Below are positions 30,358-38,485 of a stretch of DNA of 64,000 nucleotides, in pieces. The DNA lies in the IMG/VR virus record IMGVR_UViG_3300032401_001514, positions 1-64,000 of that record. The stretch is one strand, 5' to 3'. The position numbers were made by a program, and so were the translations under genes. The stretch is from a virus. The notes beneath the pieces were generated by a model. That model did not search any database, was not told the origin of the DNA, and saw only the letters and a list, made by a program, of their open reading frames with translations. Within the stretch, counting starts at the first letter, position 1, and the number at the start of each line of letters is the position of its first letter.

Positions 30358-31911
30358 TTATCCAGAAATTTCTAATAAATATTTAATATGAGATTGGCAG
30401 TCCTGTGGCTTAAAATCATAAGTAATCATTTCATCATTACGAACTCCAGAATGAGAAGCTTTACCATAAACAGAATGATATCCTTTAGGAGCACCTTTGA
30501 AAAATTGTGGATGTGAAGCTTTATACATGTTTCCAAAAGACACATCTAACAAGAACATAAATCTTGAACTAGGAGCATTTCCGCCAGTCCAGTAACCACC
30601 GTCAGTATAATTTAATGATTTAGTAGAGTTCCAAGCGAAGTATTTGCCATCACCAAACATTGAGCCTGTATGAACTGCCCCAGATGGACGAATCATAAGA
30701 CCACGTTTTGTAATACCTATAACGTTAGCACTTCGCGTGCCATGCCAGCAAAGCCAAGTATTAGCTTCATTGTAAAGCTTGCAAAGCTCTGGGCTTAAAT
30801 CTGGACGTTTCTTGGGCTCCCATTGATGGGCGCCCTTAGTGATATCTCCTGCTTCCTTTGCGAAAGAATGCTTACCGCATTCTTTAGCAATTGCCGATGT
30901 ATTTTCAAGGAAATAACTTTCTTCCTTATCTTTACGTTTTACTCCCCAAATATTCTTTATTCTAATGGCTTTTGGTCCTGAGAAAGAATATCCATGACCC
31001 CTTACAGCAGAATTCGAAAAGTAATCAACTAAGAAGTTGAATATTGGGTCAGAATGCTCTACGAACTTAAAGTCCGCATTGAGCGTAGTATATTGATCAT
31101 CCACTGAGGAATCAGCTTTTAGTACCGCCCCAATGCTCTTAGCATCTAGTAGAGTATCAAGATCATCTTCTTTCTTGATAATCTTATCAAGATCATCTAA
31201 AAGAAGTTCAGTCATTTGGCCACGAGCGCCTTGGCCAAGATTATGCGGAATGAGCCTATAGAATTCATTAGTTAGATCAGTAACTAACGATTCATCTTTC
31301 TTAGGCAGAGCAACGGACATTTTGCCGTTCTGTCCGGCCCCGGCAGAAACAAGAATTTTTCTTGCTTCATTTAGCGCATCTCGTCCTTTATCAATTTGGG
31401 CATTAGTAAGTTGTCCGAGCGGACATTTTAGAGTTTGAATAACGAACTGATTTGTAGCGCCCATAAGGTCGCCAATAAGCCGTTGCGTTTCAGAGTGCAG
31501 CGAGCTTTTCTTTTTGCTAGGATCCAGTAAGCCATCAGCATTTTTCAACTGAACAGCTTTCGTGATCTTCTTAGCTTCTTCGGAACCATGAGCACGCTGG
31601 GCTACGTCAACTTCTCCGTAACCCTTCTTCTTCTTAGACTTGATAAGGGCTTCGAATTCATGTTCGGCCGCGCTGAGGTCAGGGTAGTAGCGCCATTCGT
31701 TTGTTTGGTGCCCGCCAGTCGGCCCCCACATCGTAAAAATCTGAGTCTTGGAACCACTCTTTGGCTTATGAAGCTCGATATGGTAAGACTTGTTCGATGT
31801 TCCTTGGGTATTCGCTTTGCCACCAGTAAGGTCGAAGAAGGCAAGCTCCAGCACCCTCTCTACAGTGTACGAACCTTCCTTTAGAATAGGGGACTTCTGA
31901 ACTTTTTCCAT
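30358..31911 (-). CDS. Poly(ADP-ribose) polymerase with WGR, regulatory and catalytic domains
   Basis: The 517-aa protein has the layout of eukaryotic DNA-dependent PARPs. A WGR-like domain spans about 40-105 (MWGPTGG, EWRYYPDLSAAEHEFEALI). A helical regulatory domain spans about 140-265 (IGDLMGATNQFVIQTLKCPL). The C-terminal catalytic domain has CWHGTRSANVIGITKRGL (His390), FGDGKYFAWNSTKSLNYT (Tyr424) and RNDEMITYDF (Glu494). The H-Y-E triad needed for chain elongation is complete. The Arg of the WGR signature is Pro here. It should use NAD to modify protein or nucleic acid, perhaps on sensing DNA ends. Context: NAD synthesis and ADP-ribosylglycohydrolase genes lie nearby. Confidence 0.95.
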   Translation of the reverse strand: MEKVQKSPILKEGSYTVERVLELAFFDLTGGKANTQGTSNKSYHIELHKPKSGSKTQIFTMWGPTGGHQTNEWRYYPDLSAAEHEFEALIKSKKKKGYGEVDVAQRAHGSEEAKKITKAVQLKNADGLLDPSKKKSSLHSETQRLIGDLMGATNQFVIQTLKCPLGQLTNAQIDKGRDALNEARKILVSAGAGQNGKMSVALPKKDESLVTDLTNEFYRLIPHNLGQGARGQMTELLLDDLDKIIKKEDDLDTLLDAKSIGAVLKADSSVDDQYTTLNADFKFVEHSDPIFNFLVDYFSNSAVRGHGYSFSGPKAIRIKNIWGVKRKDKEESYFLENTSAIAKECGKHSFAKEAGDITKGAHQWEPKKRPDLSPELCKLYNEANTWLCWHGTRSANVIGITKRGLMIRPSGAVHTGSMFGDGKYFAWNSTKSLNYTDGGYWTGGNAPSSRFMFLLDVSFGNMYKASHPQFFKGAPKGYHSVYGKASHSGVRNDEMITYDFKPQDCQSHIKYLLEISG

Positions 31912-31921
31912 TTGATTACTT

Positions 31922-32164
31922 TCAGGATGGAGAATCGTTATAGATGTACAACATGTCTTTTAGCTTAAAAACATTTTTGCAAAGATTGCATTCTAAATCT
32001 TGCCGCTCTTTAGTTGAGAGGGGGATGCGGCAGGAGGGGCAGAGAGCATATATGTAGCCACCATCCGTTAAATTGTCAAGAGCTACTTGCAACTCTTCTA
32101 CGGATTCGGAAATTTGTTCAGATAAAAAATTATCGTCAGGTTTTATAAAAATAGTTTGCTTCAT
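31922..32164 (-). CDS. Small zinc-ribbon protein
   Basis: The start is placed at the ATG at 32164 (MKQTIFIKPDDNF). The 80-aa protein has an acidic helical N-terminus and a C-terminal CPSCRIPL...CNLC zinc ribbon. It lies just upstream of the PARP gene with a 10-nt gap, so they probably share a transcript. A TCGAG element lies about 29 nt before its start. A DNA-, RNA- or protein-binding role is possible. Confidence 0.72.
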   Translation of the reverse strand: MKQTIFIKPDDNFLSEQISESVEELQVALDNLTDGGYIYALCPSCRIPLSTKERQDLECNLCKNVFKLKDMLYIYNDSPS

Positions 32165-32192
32165 AAAAAATATTACTTCGAAGCAAAAGCAT

Positions 32193-32197
32193 CTCGA
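32193..32197 (-). promoter_or_regulatory. TCGAG element upstream of zinc-ribbon/PARP genes
   Basis: On the minus strand TCGAGATGC lies about 29 nt before the zinc-ribbon start codon, in a true intergenic gap. If it is a promoter or processing site, it would control the PARP transcript. Role unknown. Confidence 0.3.
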
Positions 32198-32220
32198 CAA
32201 TCATATTGAATTAATAATTA

Positions 32221-32397
32221 TTATGATAATAATTTTTCTGTTCCAATTATTCTTTGAATAAAATAAATTTCTACAGTATCATCATCTTTAAATCTTGCTT
32301 CAAGTGTTCCTTGCGCCTCATTTGGCAAGCTGTTTGAAGCATGTTGTATTAAAATTTCAAGTATGTCTTTTTCCGTAAATTTTTTAACCAATATCAT
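32221..32397 (-). CDS. Hypothetical 58-aa protein
   Basis: A short frame begins at the ATG at 32397 (MILVKKFTEKDILEILI). The product has a helix (residues 8-21), a loop and two strands (TLEARFKDDDTVEIYFIQRI), a compact small fold common among phage proteins. A TCGAG element lies about 30 nt upstream, inside the 3' end of the preceding gene. Function unknown. Confidence 0.6.
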   Translation of the reverse strand: MILVKKFTEKDILEILIQHASNSLPNEAQGTLEARFKDDDTVEIYFIQRIIGTEKLLS

Positions 32398-32409
32398 TAA
32401 ATGATCAAA

Positions 32410-32736
32410 TTATCTATTAAGATGATCTCGACAAGTAATTTTAAACTTTCCTGTATCCCAAAGCTTAATAAATTTTGTTCCCATATGTGGCGCTTCTAAT
32501 ATTAATTTAATTCTCCAGTTTTTCATATTTGAAATTTTCTCAATAATAACCAAATTATTATGATCTATTTCAGATAATATAGATACTGAATTTGTTATTT
32601 CTATATGTTGTTCATCTGAAAATTTTAATAAAACTAAATTACTAGCAAATATCGGACGTATGATAACAACTGCTTCAAAGACAGAATAGCGCAATACTGC
32701 TATTAAGTCATCGTGTAATAAAAATAAACCGTTCAT
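32410..32736 (-). CDS. Hypothetical 108-aa beta-rich protein
   Basis: The sequence alternates hydrophobic strands (AVVIIRPIF, LVLLKFS, LVIIEKI, RIKLILEAP) and ends in a basic tail. It is likely a small beta-barrel or sandwich. No motif, signal peptide or membrane segment is clear. Its own upstream gap to the HAD gene is about 50 nt. Function unknown. Confidence 0.62.
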   Translation of the reverse strand: MNGLFLLHDDLIAVLRYSVFEAVVIIRPIFASNLVLLKFSDEQHIEITNSVSILSEIDHNNLVIIEKISNMKNWRIKLILEAPHMGTKFIKLWDTGKFKITCRDHLNR

Positions 32737-32789
32737 TTACGGAAGTGAATGTAATCACTTGAAATCAATTGTCAACCTCATAATGATTA

Positions 32790-33416
32790 TCAACCTTTTT
32801 GAATTCTTTCTTTTATCTTGTATAACGCATTTTTAATATCAGAAGGTCTTTTTAAAAGATCAAGGTCGAAATGAACGGCATCAAATTTTTGCTTAGCGGC
32901 GGCTATTATATTTTCTTTTCTGTCATCTAAAAAAACACATCCGGCAAAATCTTCATTGCTCAAAAGAAAACTTTGATAATATAACATTTGTGGTTTAGCC
33001 GAGCCGACTTCGAAACTAAAATGTTGGATACATTTATTTATTACTTCATTGCAATTAGATCGTATAAAATTTATGTGATCTAATCCCATGTTGCTTAGTA
33101 ATGCTACTTTTACGCCTTCGTCTTTTAGATTAGTAACGAAGTTCATCATTATATCATTCTCTGTTAAAGAATCATTCCATGCTTCCAAAATTTCTCCCCA
33201 ATGTTTTTTCATTTTTCCATTTGCAAATATTTCTGGAAATCGAACTCTGAGAGCTTGGCAAAGTGTTAACATACCCATATGACAACTATATTCTAAATCA
33301 TTAATAAACTCTGATATTTCCTCTTCAGTAAGACCATGGCTTTGCATTACATCGTAAAATTTATTAAAATTTACATGTATAAGAACGTTGCCTATATCAA
33401 AAGCTATATGTTGCAT
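32790..33416 (-). CDS. HAD-superfamily hydrolase
   Basis: The 208-aa protein begins AFDIGNVLIHVN (motif I with nucleophile Asp). A helical cap, motif II LLSNMG, the motif III Lys in SAKPQM, and motif IV CVFLDDRKENI follow. This is the HAD-IA layout of small-molecule phosphatases. The second acidic residue of DxD is Gly in DIGN, as in several natural HAD-IA proteins. It could act on a sugar phosphate, a nucleotide or a 3'-phosphate end. The start overlaps the glycosyltransferase-like gene upstream by 13 nt. Confidence 0.82.
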   Translation of the reverse strand: MQHIAFDIGNVLIHVNFNKFYDVMQSHGLTEEEISEFINDLEYSCHMGMLTLCQALRVRFPEIFANGKMKKHWGEILEAWNDSLTENDIMMNFVTNLKDEGVKVALLSNMGLDHINFIRSNCNEVINKCIQHFSFEVGSAKPQMLYYQSFLLSNEDFAGCVFLDDRKENIIAAAKQKFDAVHFDLDLLKRPSDIKNALYKIKERIQKG

Positions 33417-34477
33417 AAATTATTTATCTTATCGTGTAGGAGGAGATTTTTTTGTACGCTTAAATAATCTTTCTTTAATTTTTTAAAGAAAGATTTTTCT
33501 ATAGTTTCTGTTGCAAAATTTTGACTAAGTTCAACTTGAGCAACATCAACGCCTATGCCATAAATTTTACACAAAATAGCATTAAGTAATGTTTCTGAAT
33601 CCGTTAATGTTGGGGCTATACAAATATCTTTCAAATTATAAAAAGCGTCAGAAACATAGCTGGTTTCGCCAGTTGTAAATAACCATTTGGCATTAGTTAA
33701 TTTGTCTCGATATTTTAATTTATTATTAATGTTTTCAACGAAAAGATTATTGTATTGATCAGTAAATGGGCTAAACAAATTTATAGTAAATTTTGAATTA
33801 ATTGAATTTAATATTTTAGTTAACGCGGAGTAACGATTTGTATCATTAATAATAGCTATATTACTATTTGATAAAGTAATACCGACCGATCTTGATTTTA
33901 TTATTACTGTTGGTCCTTCTTCAACATCAATATGATATGGCTGAATCCATTCAAATCCATTTTTCAAATATGGTCTAAATTTTATGTCTCCAAAAGGAGA
34001 ATAAATAAAGGCGGCATCTGGCTCGGGCATAGATCTAAGCATATGTCGCAGGGATGTCAATCTAGAAATGTATCTAAGTTGTCCTTTTTCCCACTCTAAA
34101 CCATTTAATAAATGCAACGGGCTGTAGTACCATAATTTAATACCAAGTTTTTTAGCTATATGAGCGGTCGTAGGTTCTCCGTCCACTATAAATAATTCTG
34201 GTTCAAATTGCTCTATTTCTTGTAACAAAATACGAACGTTATTTATATTAACAAAAGGAACTCCACGATGACCAAATAACTTAAACATTTCTGCATTTGC
34301 TGTAGCTGGTTTATTATAATGTAGTGCGTCCAAAGTCCAGTCTATATGTGGTATAGAATCGCTTGACTTTAAATAAGCAGCTATTTTTATCTCATGTTTG
34401 GAGCCTGCGTGCTGAAGAAACCTTGATAGCTGGCTATTTGCGCCAACTCTATTACCTGCGCTATAGAGAATTCTCAT
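33404..34477 (-). CDS. Putative GT-B-fold glycosyltransferase
   Basis: The 357-aa protein begins RILYSAGNRVGANSQLSRFL, a typical N-terminal Rossmann strand and loop of GT-B enzymes. LFIVDGEPTTAHIAKKLGI fits a MurG/GT28-like half-domain. The C-terminal half contains WLFTTGETSYVSDAFY and SETLLNAILCKIYGIGV, where the sugar-nucleotide site would be. No clear family assignment is possible by eye. It is coupled to the exonuclease gene (4-nt overlap) and to the HAD gene. Virion or surface glycan modification is a possible role. Confidence 0.6.
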   Translation of the reverse strand: MRILYSAGNRVGANSQLSRFLQHAGSKHEIKIAAYLKSSDSIPHIDWTLDALHYNKPATANAEMFKLFGHRGVPFVNINNVRILLQEIEQFEPELFIVDGEPTTAHIAKKLGIKLWYYSPLHLLNGLEWEKGQLRYISRLTSLRHMLRSMPEPDAAFIYSPFGDIKFRPYLKNGFEWIQPYHIDVEEGPTVIIKSRSVGITLSNSNIAIINDTNRYSALTKILNSINSKFTINLFSPFTDQYNNLFVENINNKLKYRDKLTNAKWLFTTGETSYVSDAFYNLKDICIAPTLTDSETLLNAILCKIYGIGVDVAQVELSQNFATETIEKSFFKKLKKDYLSVQKNLLLHDKINNLCNI

Positions 34478-35115
34478 TCGTTATAACAATTTTTAAAAGC
34501 TTCAATAAGAACGGCTTTTAATGGCGCTAATTGTATTAACAAAAGATCTTTTGTCATAATAACATCTTCTTCCGCTCTGTGTGCCTTTCGTGATTTTACG
34601 CCAAAAGATTTTACTAAAGAGCCTAGATTATATCTTTCTCGTTTCTTACCAGTACATAGATCAATTAAAACAGCTATATCTTTTGTATCTAAAGTAAATT
34701 TGTTAGGGCCAGTCTGGAAAGGAAAGGTATCGTAAGCATTATGTCTTTTCCAAAGAGCTTCTAACATGTTATAATCGAACAATACGTTCTGTCCAACCAT
34801 CACCCTATCTGTTACTGCCATATTATCTTCCATAATCCAATTTTCTATATTTGGCAGAACTTTTTTTGGATGTATATAATTTTCTTTTCCAAACTTGGAT
34901 AGGTTTAAGATATCCTCACGTTTGTGCCCGCTAATTTTTAGAGCAGCGTCCTCTATTGTATCTGGCTTTACTGCTTGCAATAGCCATGTTTTAATTTCCT
35001 CTTTGCTATCTTTAATATCAAGGAAAAGCCTGCACATAGCTACTTCAATTACTTCGTTGTTATTTGGATCCAACCCAGTAGTTTCGGTATCAACAACATA
35101 GACGACATAGCCCAT
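34474..35115 (-). CDS. DnaQ-like (DEDDh) exonuclease, second copy
   Basis: The 213-aa protein has Exo I YVVDTETTGLDPNNN (about 6-20), Exo II VGQNVLFDYNML (about 105-116) and Exo III HRAEEDVIMTKDLL (about 180-193), so the D-E-D-D-H set appears complete. AAGGAGG precedes the ATG, a strong ribosome binding site. It differs clearly from the exonuclease at 24566. The likely role is nucleic-acid trimming or proofreading in trans. Confidence 0.86.
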   Translation of the reverse strand: MGYVVYVVDTETTGLDPNNNEVIEVAMCRLFLDIKDSKEEIKTWLLQAVKPDTIEDAALKISGHKREDILNLSKFGKENYIHPKKVLPNIENWIMEDNMAVTDRVMVGQNVLFDYNMLEALWKRHNAYDTFPFQTGPNKFTLDTKDIAVLIDLCTGKKRERYNLGSLVKSFGVKSRKAHRAEEDVIMTKDLLLIQLAPLKAVLIEAFKNCYNE

Positions 35116-35137
35116 TTAATAGCCTCCTTTAAGGTTA

Positions 35138-35326
35138 TTATTCAGATGGCTCGTCGTTTTTTCGCTCGACAGGTATCGACGCCGTAGTTGAAATCTTGGA
35201 AATATACTTACCTATAATATTAGCCATAGAAGCATCAATAGGAATCCAAACTTCCTTATTTATTTCATTTGACATAACAAGATAAGAATATCCGTTTTTA
35301 TCTTTTATACCTTCGTATTTAATCAT
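35138..35326 (-). CDS. Hypothetical 62-aa protein
   Basis: This small acidic protein has a strand-rich N-terminal half (YEGIKDKNGYSYLVMS, VWIPIDASMANII) and a charged tail. The start overlaps the upstream stop by 4 nt, so it is coupled to it. Its 3' end contains a TCGAG element that lies 50 nt before the exonuclease start. No family is recognised. Confidence 0.6.
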   Translation of the reverse strand: MIKYEGIKDKNGYSYLVMSNEINKEVWIPIDASMANIIGKYISKISTTASIPVERKNDEPSE

Positions 35327-35694
35327 TTTATTTTAATAGCAAGCAATGCTTTTTTAAATTTAACAACAGATTTGATATCAGATTTATAACTATCCATAAG
35401 AAACTTTACGCCATTAACAGTTCTGAGAAATTCACGTTGTGACTTAGAAAATCTAGTACCTTTTAATGTTAGAACAACTTTCTTGTCCTCTAATATTTCC
35501 CAATCTTCTCCGTTTCTTGGCAGCTTAATTCTTTTTATGTTTAAAACTTTTTGTTTAATATCATCTTCTTCTTTAAACAACTCGTGATCTGTTCTTAATA
35601 TATTAAGATTTAAATATTTAGAATTGTTAAAGTTTGTTTCTGAATTTGCTTCATTAACAGTATTGCTACCAGAAGTTATATTATATTTATTCAT
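35323..35694 (-). CDS. Hypothetical 123-aa protein
   Basis: An Asn/Ser-rich, probably disordered N-terminus (about 1-30) precedes a basic globular part with EDWEILEDKKVVLTLKGTRF and a C-terminal helix. The second half has a strand-helix pattern that could bind nucleic acid. It lies 8 nt after the FAD-protein stop, in the same operon. No family is recognised. Confidence 0.62.
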   Translation of the reverse strand: MNKYNITSGSNTVNEANSETNFNNSKYLNLNILRTDHELFKEEDDIKQKVLNIKRIKLPRNGEDWEILEDKKVVLTLKGTRFSKSQREFLRTVNGVKFLMDSYKSDIKSVVKFKKALLAIKIK

Positions 35695-35702
35695 GATAAT
35701 CC

Positions 35703-36914
35703 TTATTTACAAGCGCTATCCATTGCTATTGCGCCTGTAATTGCAGCAGCTGCTATTCCTTGTATTCCAGCACTTTCTCCTGCGATAAATAAATTTTCAA
35801 TCTCTGATTCTAAATTGGAGCCTAGTCTAACTTGAGATGCCATCGGCAGTATATCAGGTGAATGATAATATGCCTTTGTTGGCATTGATGGAATAATTTC
35901 TGTCAGTTCAGTTAAAACCGGAATTAACCAATTATATTCTGGCAATACAGATAATTGGCCAACGTTTTTTAAAATGCTTCTTACTTTTTCTCGGCCTATT
36001 CTATCGTTAAATAACAAGAATGCTAATTTCCCTAATCTATCAGTTTGTCTACAACCGTCATTTTGAAAATATTGTTTACTTAAAATTGAAAAAGAAACCT
36101 TGTCTGTTTTCCACCTGTCTTCATTAGAGCGAAATGATGATATTACTAAATCAGCATGGTCTTCTGGAATGACAGTTCCGTTCCAATTAAATGGGCCAAT
36201 CTCTAGATTATCCTTTTTTAATTTGCAATGAGTTTTATTAAAATCTTTCATTTGTTGAGCAGACAATTCAACTCTAATTCCATAAATTGCAAAATCGTCA
36301 TTTGCAAGAATTCCAAGTTCTTTATATAATTTATTTGTCCAACGCCATCCGCTTCTGCCAGCACACAATATAAGTTTTTTACAAGTATAATTTCCGTCAG
36401 CTGTAGTTACCAAAAACGTATCTTTTTGTTTAAATATTTTGAATACCTCATTATCAAACGAAAATGTAATATTGCCGGCAGTATCAATCACCTCTGTTAT
36501 TAACCTTGATAGCTGATGGACACTATCAGGTTTCCATTGGACGTAATTATTTAATTCAATTTCATAATTTAAAGAAGATAATTTCTTTTGAATAGCAGCG
36601 CTTGGAAGCTTGTCTTTAATAATCTTCATTGGGTTTACTTCTTCAAACCATTTTGTTACCCATTTGTTCGCAGGGTTTGCTTTCCTGCCATCTACTATAT
36701 CTAATACTTTATCGATATCGCCAGTGTATATTTTACCATCACCTGTGGGAAAACAGCCTAGAAACCCCTCTATTTGTCGTCTTCTTTTTGACGGAGGACG
36801 ACCTAATTCAAACAATATGACTTTTGAGTCTTTATGAATCTCTGCTGCTCTTAACGCTGCGAACGTACCAGAAATACCAGCTCCTATTATTCCGATATCA
36901 TAGTTTATTGTCAT
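35703..36914 (-). CDS. FAD-dependent oxidoreductase/dehydrogenase
   Basis: The start is placed at the ATG at 36914 (MTINYDIGIIGAGISG), which has GGAAA upstream. The 403-aa protein has the FAD-binding GxGxxG loop at about 9-14, a mid-protein KKLILCAGRSGWRW segment and a C-terminal NLFIAGESAGIQGIAAAAITG, the second FAD-contacting motif. This matches the COG2509/HI0933-like flavoprotein group, whose members include tRNA-modifying and uncharacterised dehydrogenases. The substrate is unknown. It is rare in phages and is followed upstream by an eroded homing endonuclease gene that overlaps its start by 4 nt. Confidence 0.78.
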   Translation of the reverse strand: MTINYDIGIIGAGISGTFAALRAAEIHKDSKVILFELGRPPSKRRRQIEGFLGCFPTGDGKIYTGDIDKVLDIVDGRKANPANKWVTKWFEEVNPMKIIKDKLPSAAIQKKLSSLNYEIELNNYVQWKPDSVHQLSRLITEVIDTAGNITFSFDNEVFKIFKQKDTFLVTTADGNYTCKKLILCAGRSGWRWTNKLYKELGILANDDFAIYGIRVELSAQQMKDFNKTHCKLKKDNLEIGPFNWNGTVIPEDHADLVISSFRSNEDRWKTDKVSFSILSKQYFQNDGCRQTDRLGKLAFLLFNDRIGREKVRSILKNVGQLSVLPEYNWLIPVLTELTEIIPSMPTKAYYHSPDILPMASQVRLGSNLESEIENLFIAGESAGIQGIAAAAITGAIAMDSACK

Positions 36915-37264
36915 ATATGTTTCCAACTTTCTTTATTAATAATTCGTCTGACTTGAGTTCTTCCAACTTTATATTCACGAGCCAGCTGAGTTTTTGTAAA
37001 TCCATTTTTGTATTTATTACGTATACTTATAACAACGTCTTCTGATATTTTTACTAATGGATTCTTTTCTCCAATAAATTTGCCTTTTCTGGCGGCGCAC
37101 CTTTCCTCACTTAATTTTCTACCCCTATGCAAATAAAATTTTTCGCGCTTTCTTTTACTTTGCGCTATGTTCTTATGCTTAATCCAGCGTTTTATCGGAT
37201 TTGCAGATTTACCAACGTAAATTTTATTATAAATTATATTGTGAATTATGTAAATTTGGTGCAT
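36911..37264 (-). CDS. GIY-YIG homing endonuclease, apparently shortened
   Basis: The N-terminus has the GIY-YIG pair (IYIIHNII, KIYVGKSANPIKRWIKHK, about 3-31). The C-terminus has a NUMOD/helix-turn-helix-like DNA-binding part (LVKISEDVVIS, FTKTQLAREYKVGRTQVRRI). The usual 30-50 residues between them, including the catalytic Glu and the W-I-x-x-Y region, are missing. At 117 aa it is well below the normal size, so it is probably an internal deletion product that can no longer cut. It overlaps genes on both sides. Confidence 0.72.
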   Translation of the reverse strand: MHQIYIIHNIIYNKIYVGKSANPIKRWIKHKNIAQSKRKREKFYLHRGRKLSEERCAARKGKFIGEKNPLVKISEDVVISIRNKYKNGFTKTQLAREYKVGRTQVRRIINKESWKHI

Positions 37265-37946
37265 ATATTATCTGTCTAGATGTTTGCAAAGACTCTAGTA
37301 CGTCTTTGTACAAACTATCCACGCTGAATATATCACCACTAATTATTTTATCAATAGTTTCACTTAGTTCTTTGTCAACACCAAACGGCCACATAAAATA
37401 ATAATTTGAATTTATAAAATGTTGATTGAAATTTTTAGCTGCTTTCTCTAGTGTTTCTTTGATTTTTTCTTCGCTATAATTTAATTCTTTCATCAACTCA
37501 GCATAAGTAAATAAAGACATTTGATATCCACGCACTTCATAAAGTTTTCGCCAATATGCAGGCATTGGAGATAAAAATACTACAAATAATAATAAAGAAA
37601 CTATAATATTTATTGGTAATAATAATAACATTAATATTGATAAGCTTTGTGGGAATAAATAAAAGAATGAAAATATAATTTGTCCTTGTCTTTCAGAATC
37701 GCTTGCATGCACAAATTCATGAGATAAAATATCTATGGCATCAAAATCTCTATCTTGTATAAACTTTCTATTTGGAAAATATACGGTCTTGCCAATGGTA
37801 GTTGTATAACTAGTCATAAATGTTTTATTATAAAACAAAAAATAACTTATTAACTTCATAAGCCAAGATTCATCTTTATATGCTATCTTGAGACCTGGAA
37901 GTTTTTTATTTAATTCTGCATAAAAATTATCGAATCTTGTTGTCAT
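37227..37946 (-). CDS. Membrane-associated zinc metallopeptidase-like protein
   Basis: The 239-aa protein has a zincin motif HEFVH at 76-80, within ILSHEFVHASD. Two or three hydrophobic segments follow (about 88-130), then a possible third ligand Glu in YEVRGYQMS (near 137). This order resembles small M48-like or phage metallopeptidases. No signal peptide is seen, so the active site could be cytoplasmic. Its last residues are overlapped for 38 nt by the GIY-YIG gene, whose insertion may have changed the C-terminus. Confidence 0.68.
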   Translation of the reverse strand: MTTRFDNFYAELNKKLPGLKIAYKDESWLMKLISYFLFYNKTFMTSYTTTIGKTVYFPNRKFIQDRDFDAIDILSHEFVHASDSERQGQIIFSFFYLFPQSLSILMLLLLPINIIVSLLLFVVFLSPMPAYWRKLYEVRGYQMSLFTYAELMKELNYSEEKIKETLEKAAKNFNQHFINSNYYFMWPFGVDKELSETIDKIISGDIFSVDSLYKDVLESLQTSRQIIYAPNLHNSQYNL

Positions 37947-38407
37947 ACTACACTTAATCCATTAATCCACTGCCAAGTAATAGGCCCTGATGGACGCATT
38001 ATAGCATTTGTTTTTGTTGCGTTAATAATAGCTTGTTTCATTTGTGGAGCAACACTGCTTTGCAACATTTTTAATATAGCCCCACTCTTTACAGCAGGGT
38101 GATTTCCAGATATATTAAATTGCACATTCAAATTTGGTAAAACAGATATGCCAATATTAACATTTCCTGCTTTATCTCCCATTGCAGCAAAGATGCTTTC
38201 TATTGTAGGATTATTTAATAATATTTGTTGAGCTTCAATATCTACGCCTGACAAATTCTTGTTGCCAGTAAATTTAGCAAACGTACCATAACCAGCTAAT
38301 AATTCTTGATACTCTCCAACACCTCCGCCAACAACAGTTGGAGGGCCTGCGTCTGCAAATGTTAGTAAATTGAACTTAGTTGCTGCTGATAATAATTTGT
38401 TATACAT
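37943..38407 (-). CDS. Hypothetical 154-aa protein, possibly structural
   Basis: The start is placed at the ATG at 38407 (MYNKLLSAATKFNLL). The sequence is low in charge and rich in Gly, Ala, Asn and Ile, with a Gly-rich stretch (VVGGGVGEYQELLAGYG) and a strand-rich centre. That would fit a virion or assembly protein. It is coupled to the zincin gene by a 4-nt overlap. No family is recognised. Confidence 0.6.
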   Translation of the reverse strand: MYNKLLSAATKFNLLTFADAGPPTVVGGGVGEYQELLAGYGTFAKFTGNKNLSGVDIEAQQILLNNPTIESIFAAMGDKAGNVNIGISVLPNLNVQFNISGNHPAVKSGAILKMLQSSVAPQMKQAIINATKTNAIMRPSGPITWQWINGLSVV

Positions 38408-38485
38408 GGCATAGATATATTGGTTTATTCGTTGTTCCACCAGAGGCGCGCTGTAACGTTTTGCGTGCTTCGTCTCCTAAGAGGC

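Noticed and set aside
29346-31911. Intein or in-frame insertion in PARP or IMPDH-like genes by the LAGLIDADG element
   Set aside because: Both neighbouring proteins have complete ends, and the endonuclease has its own start and stop.
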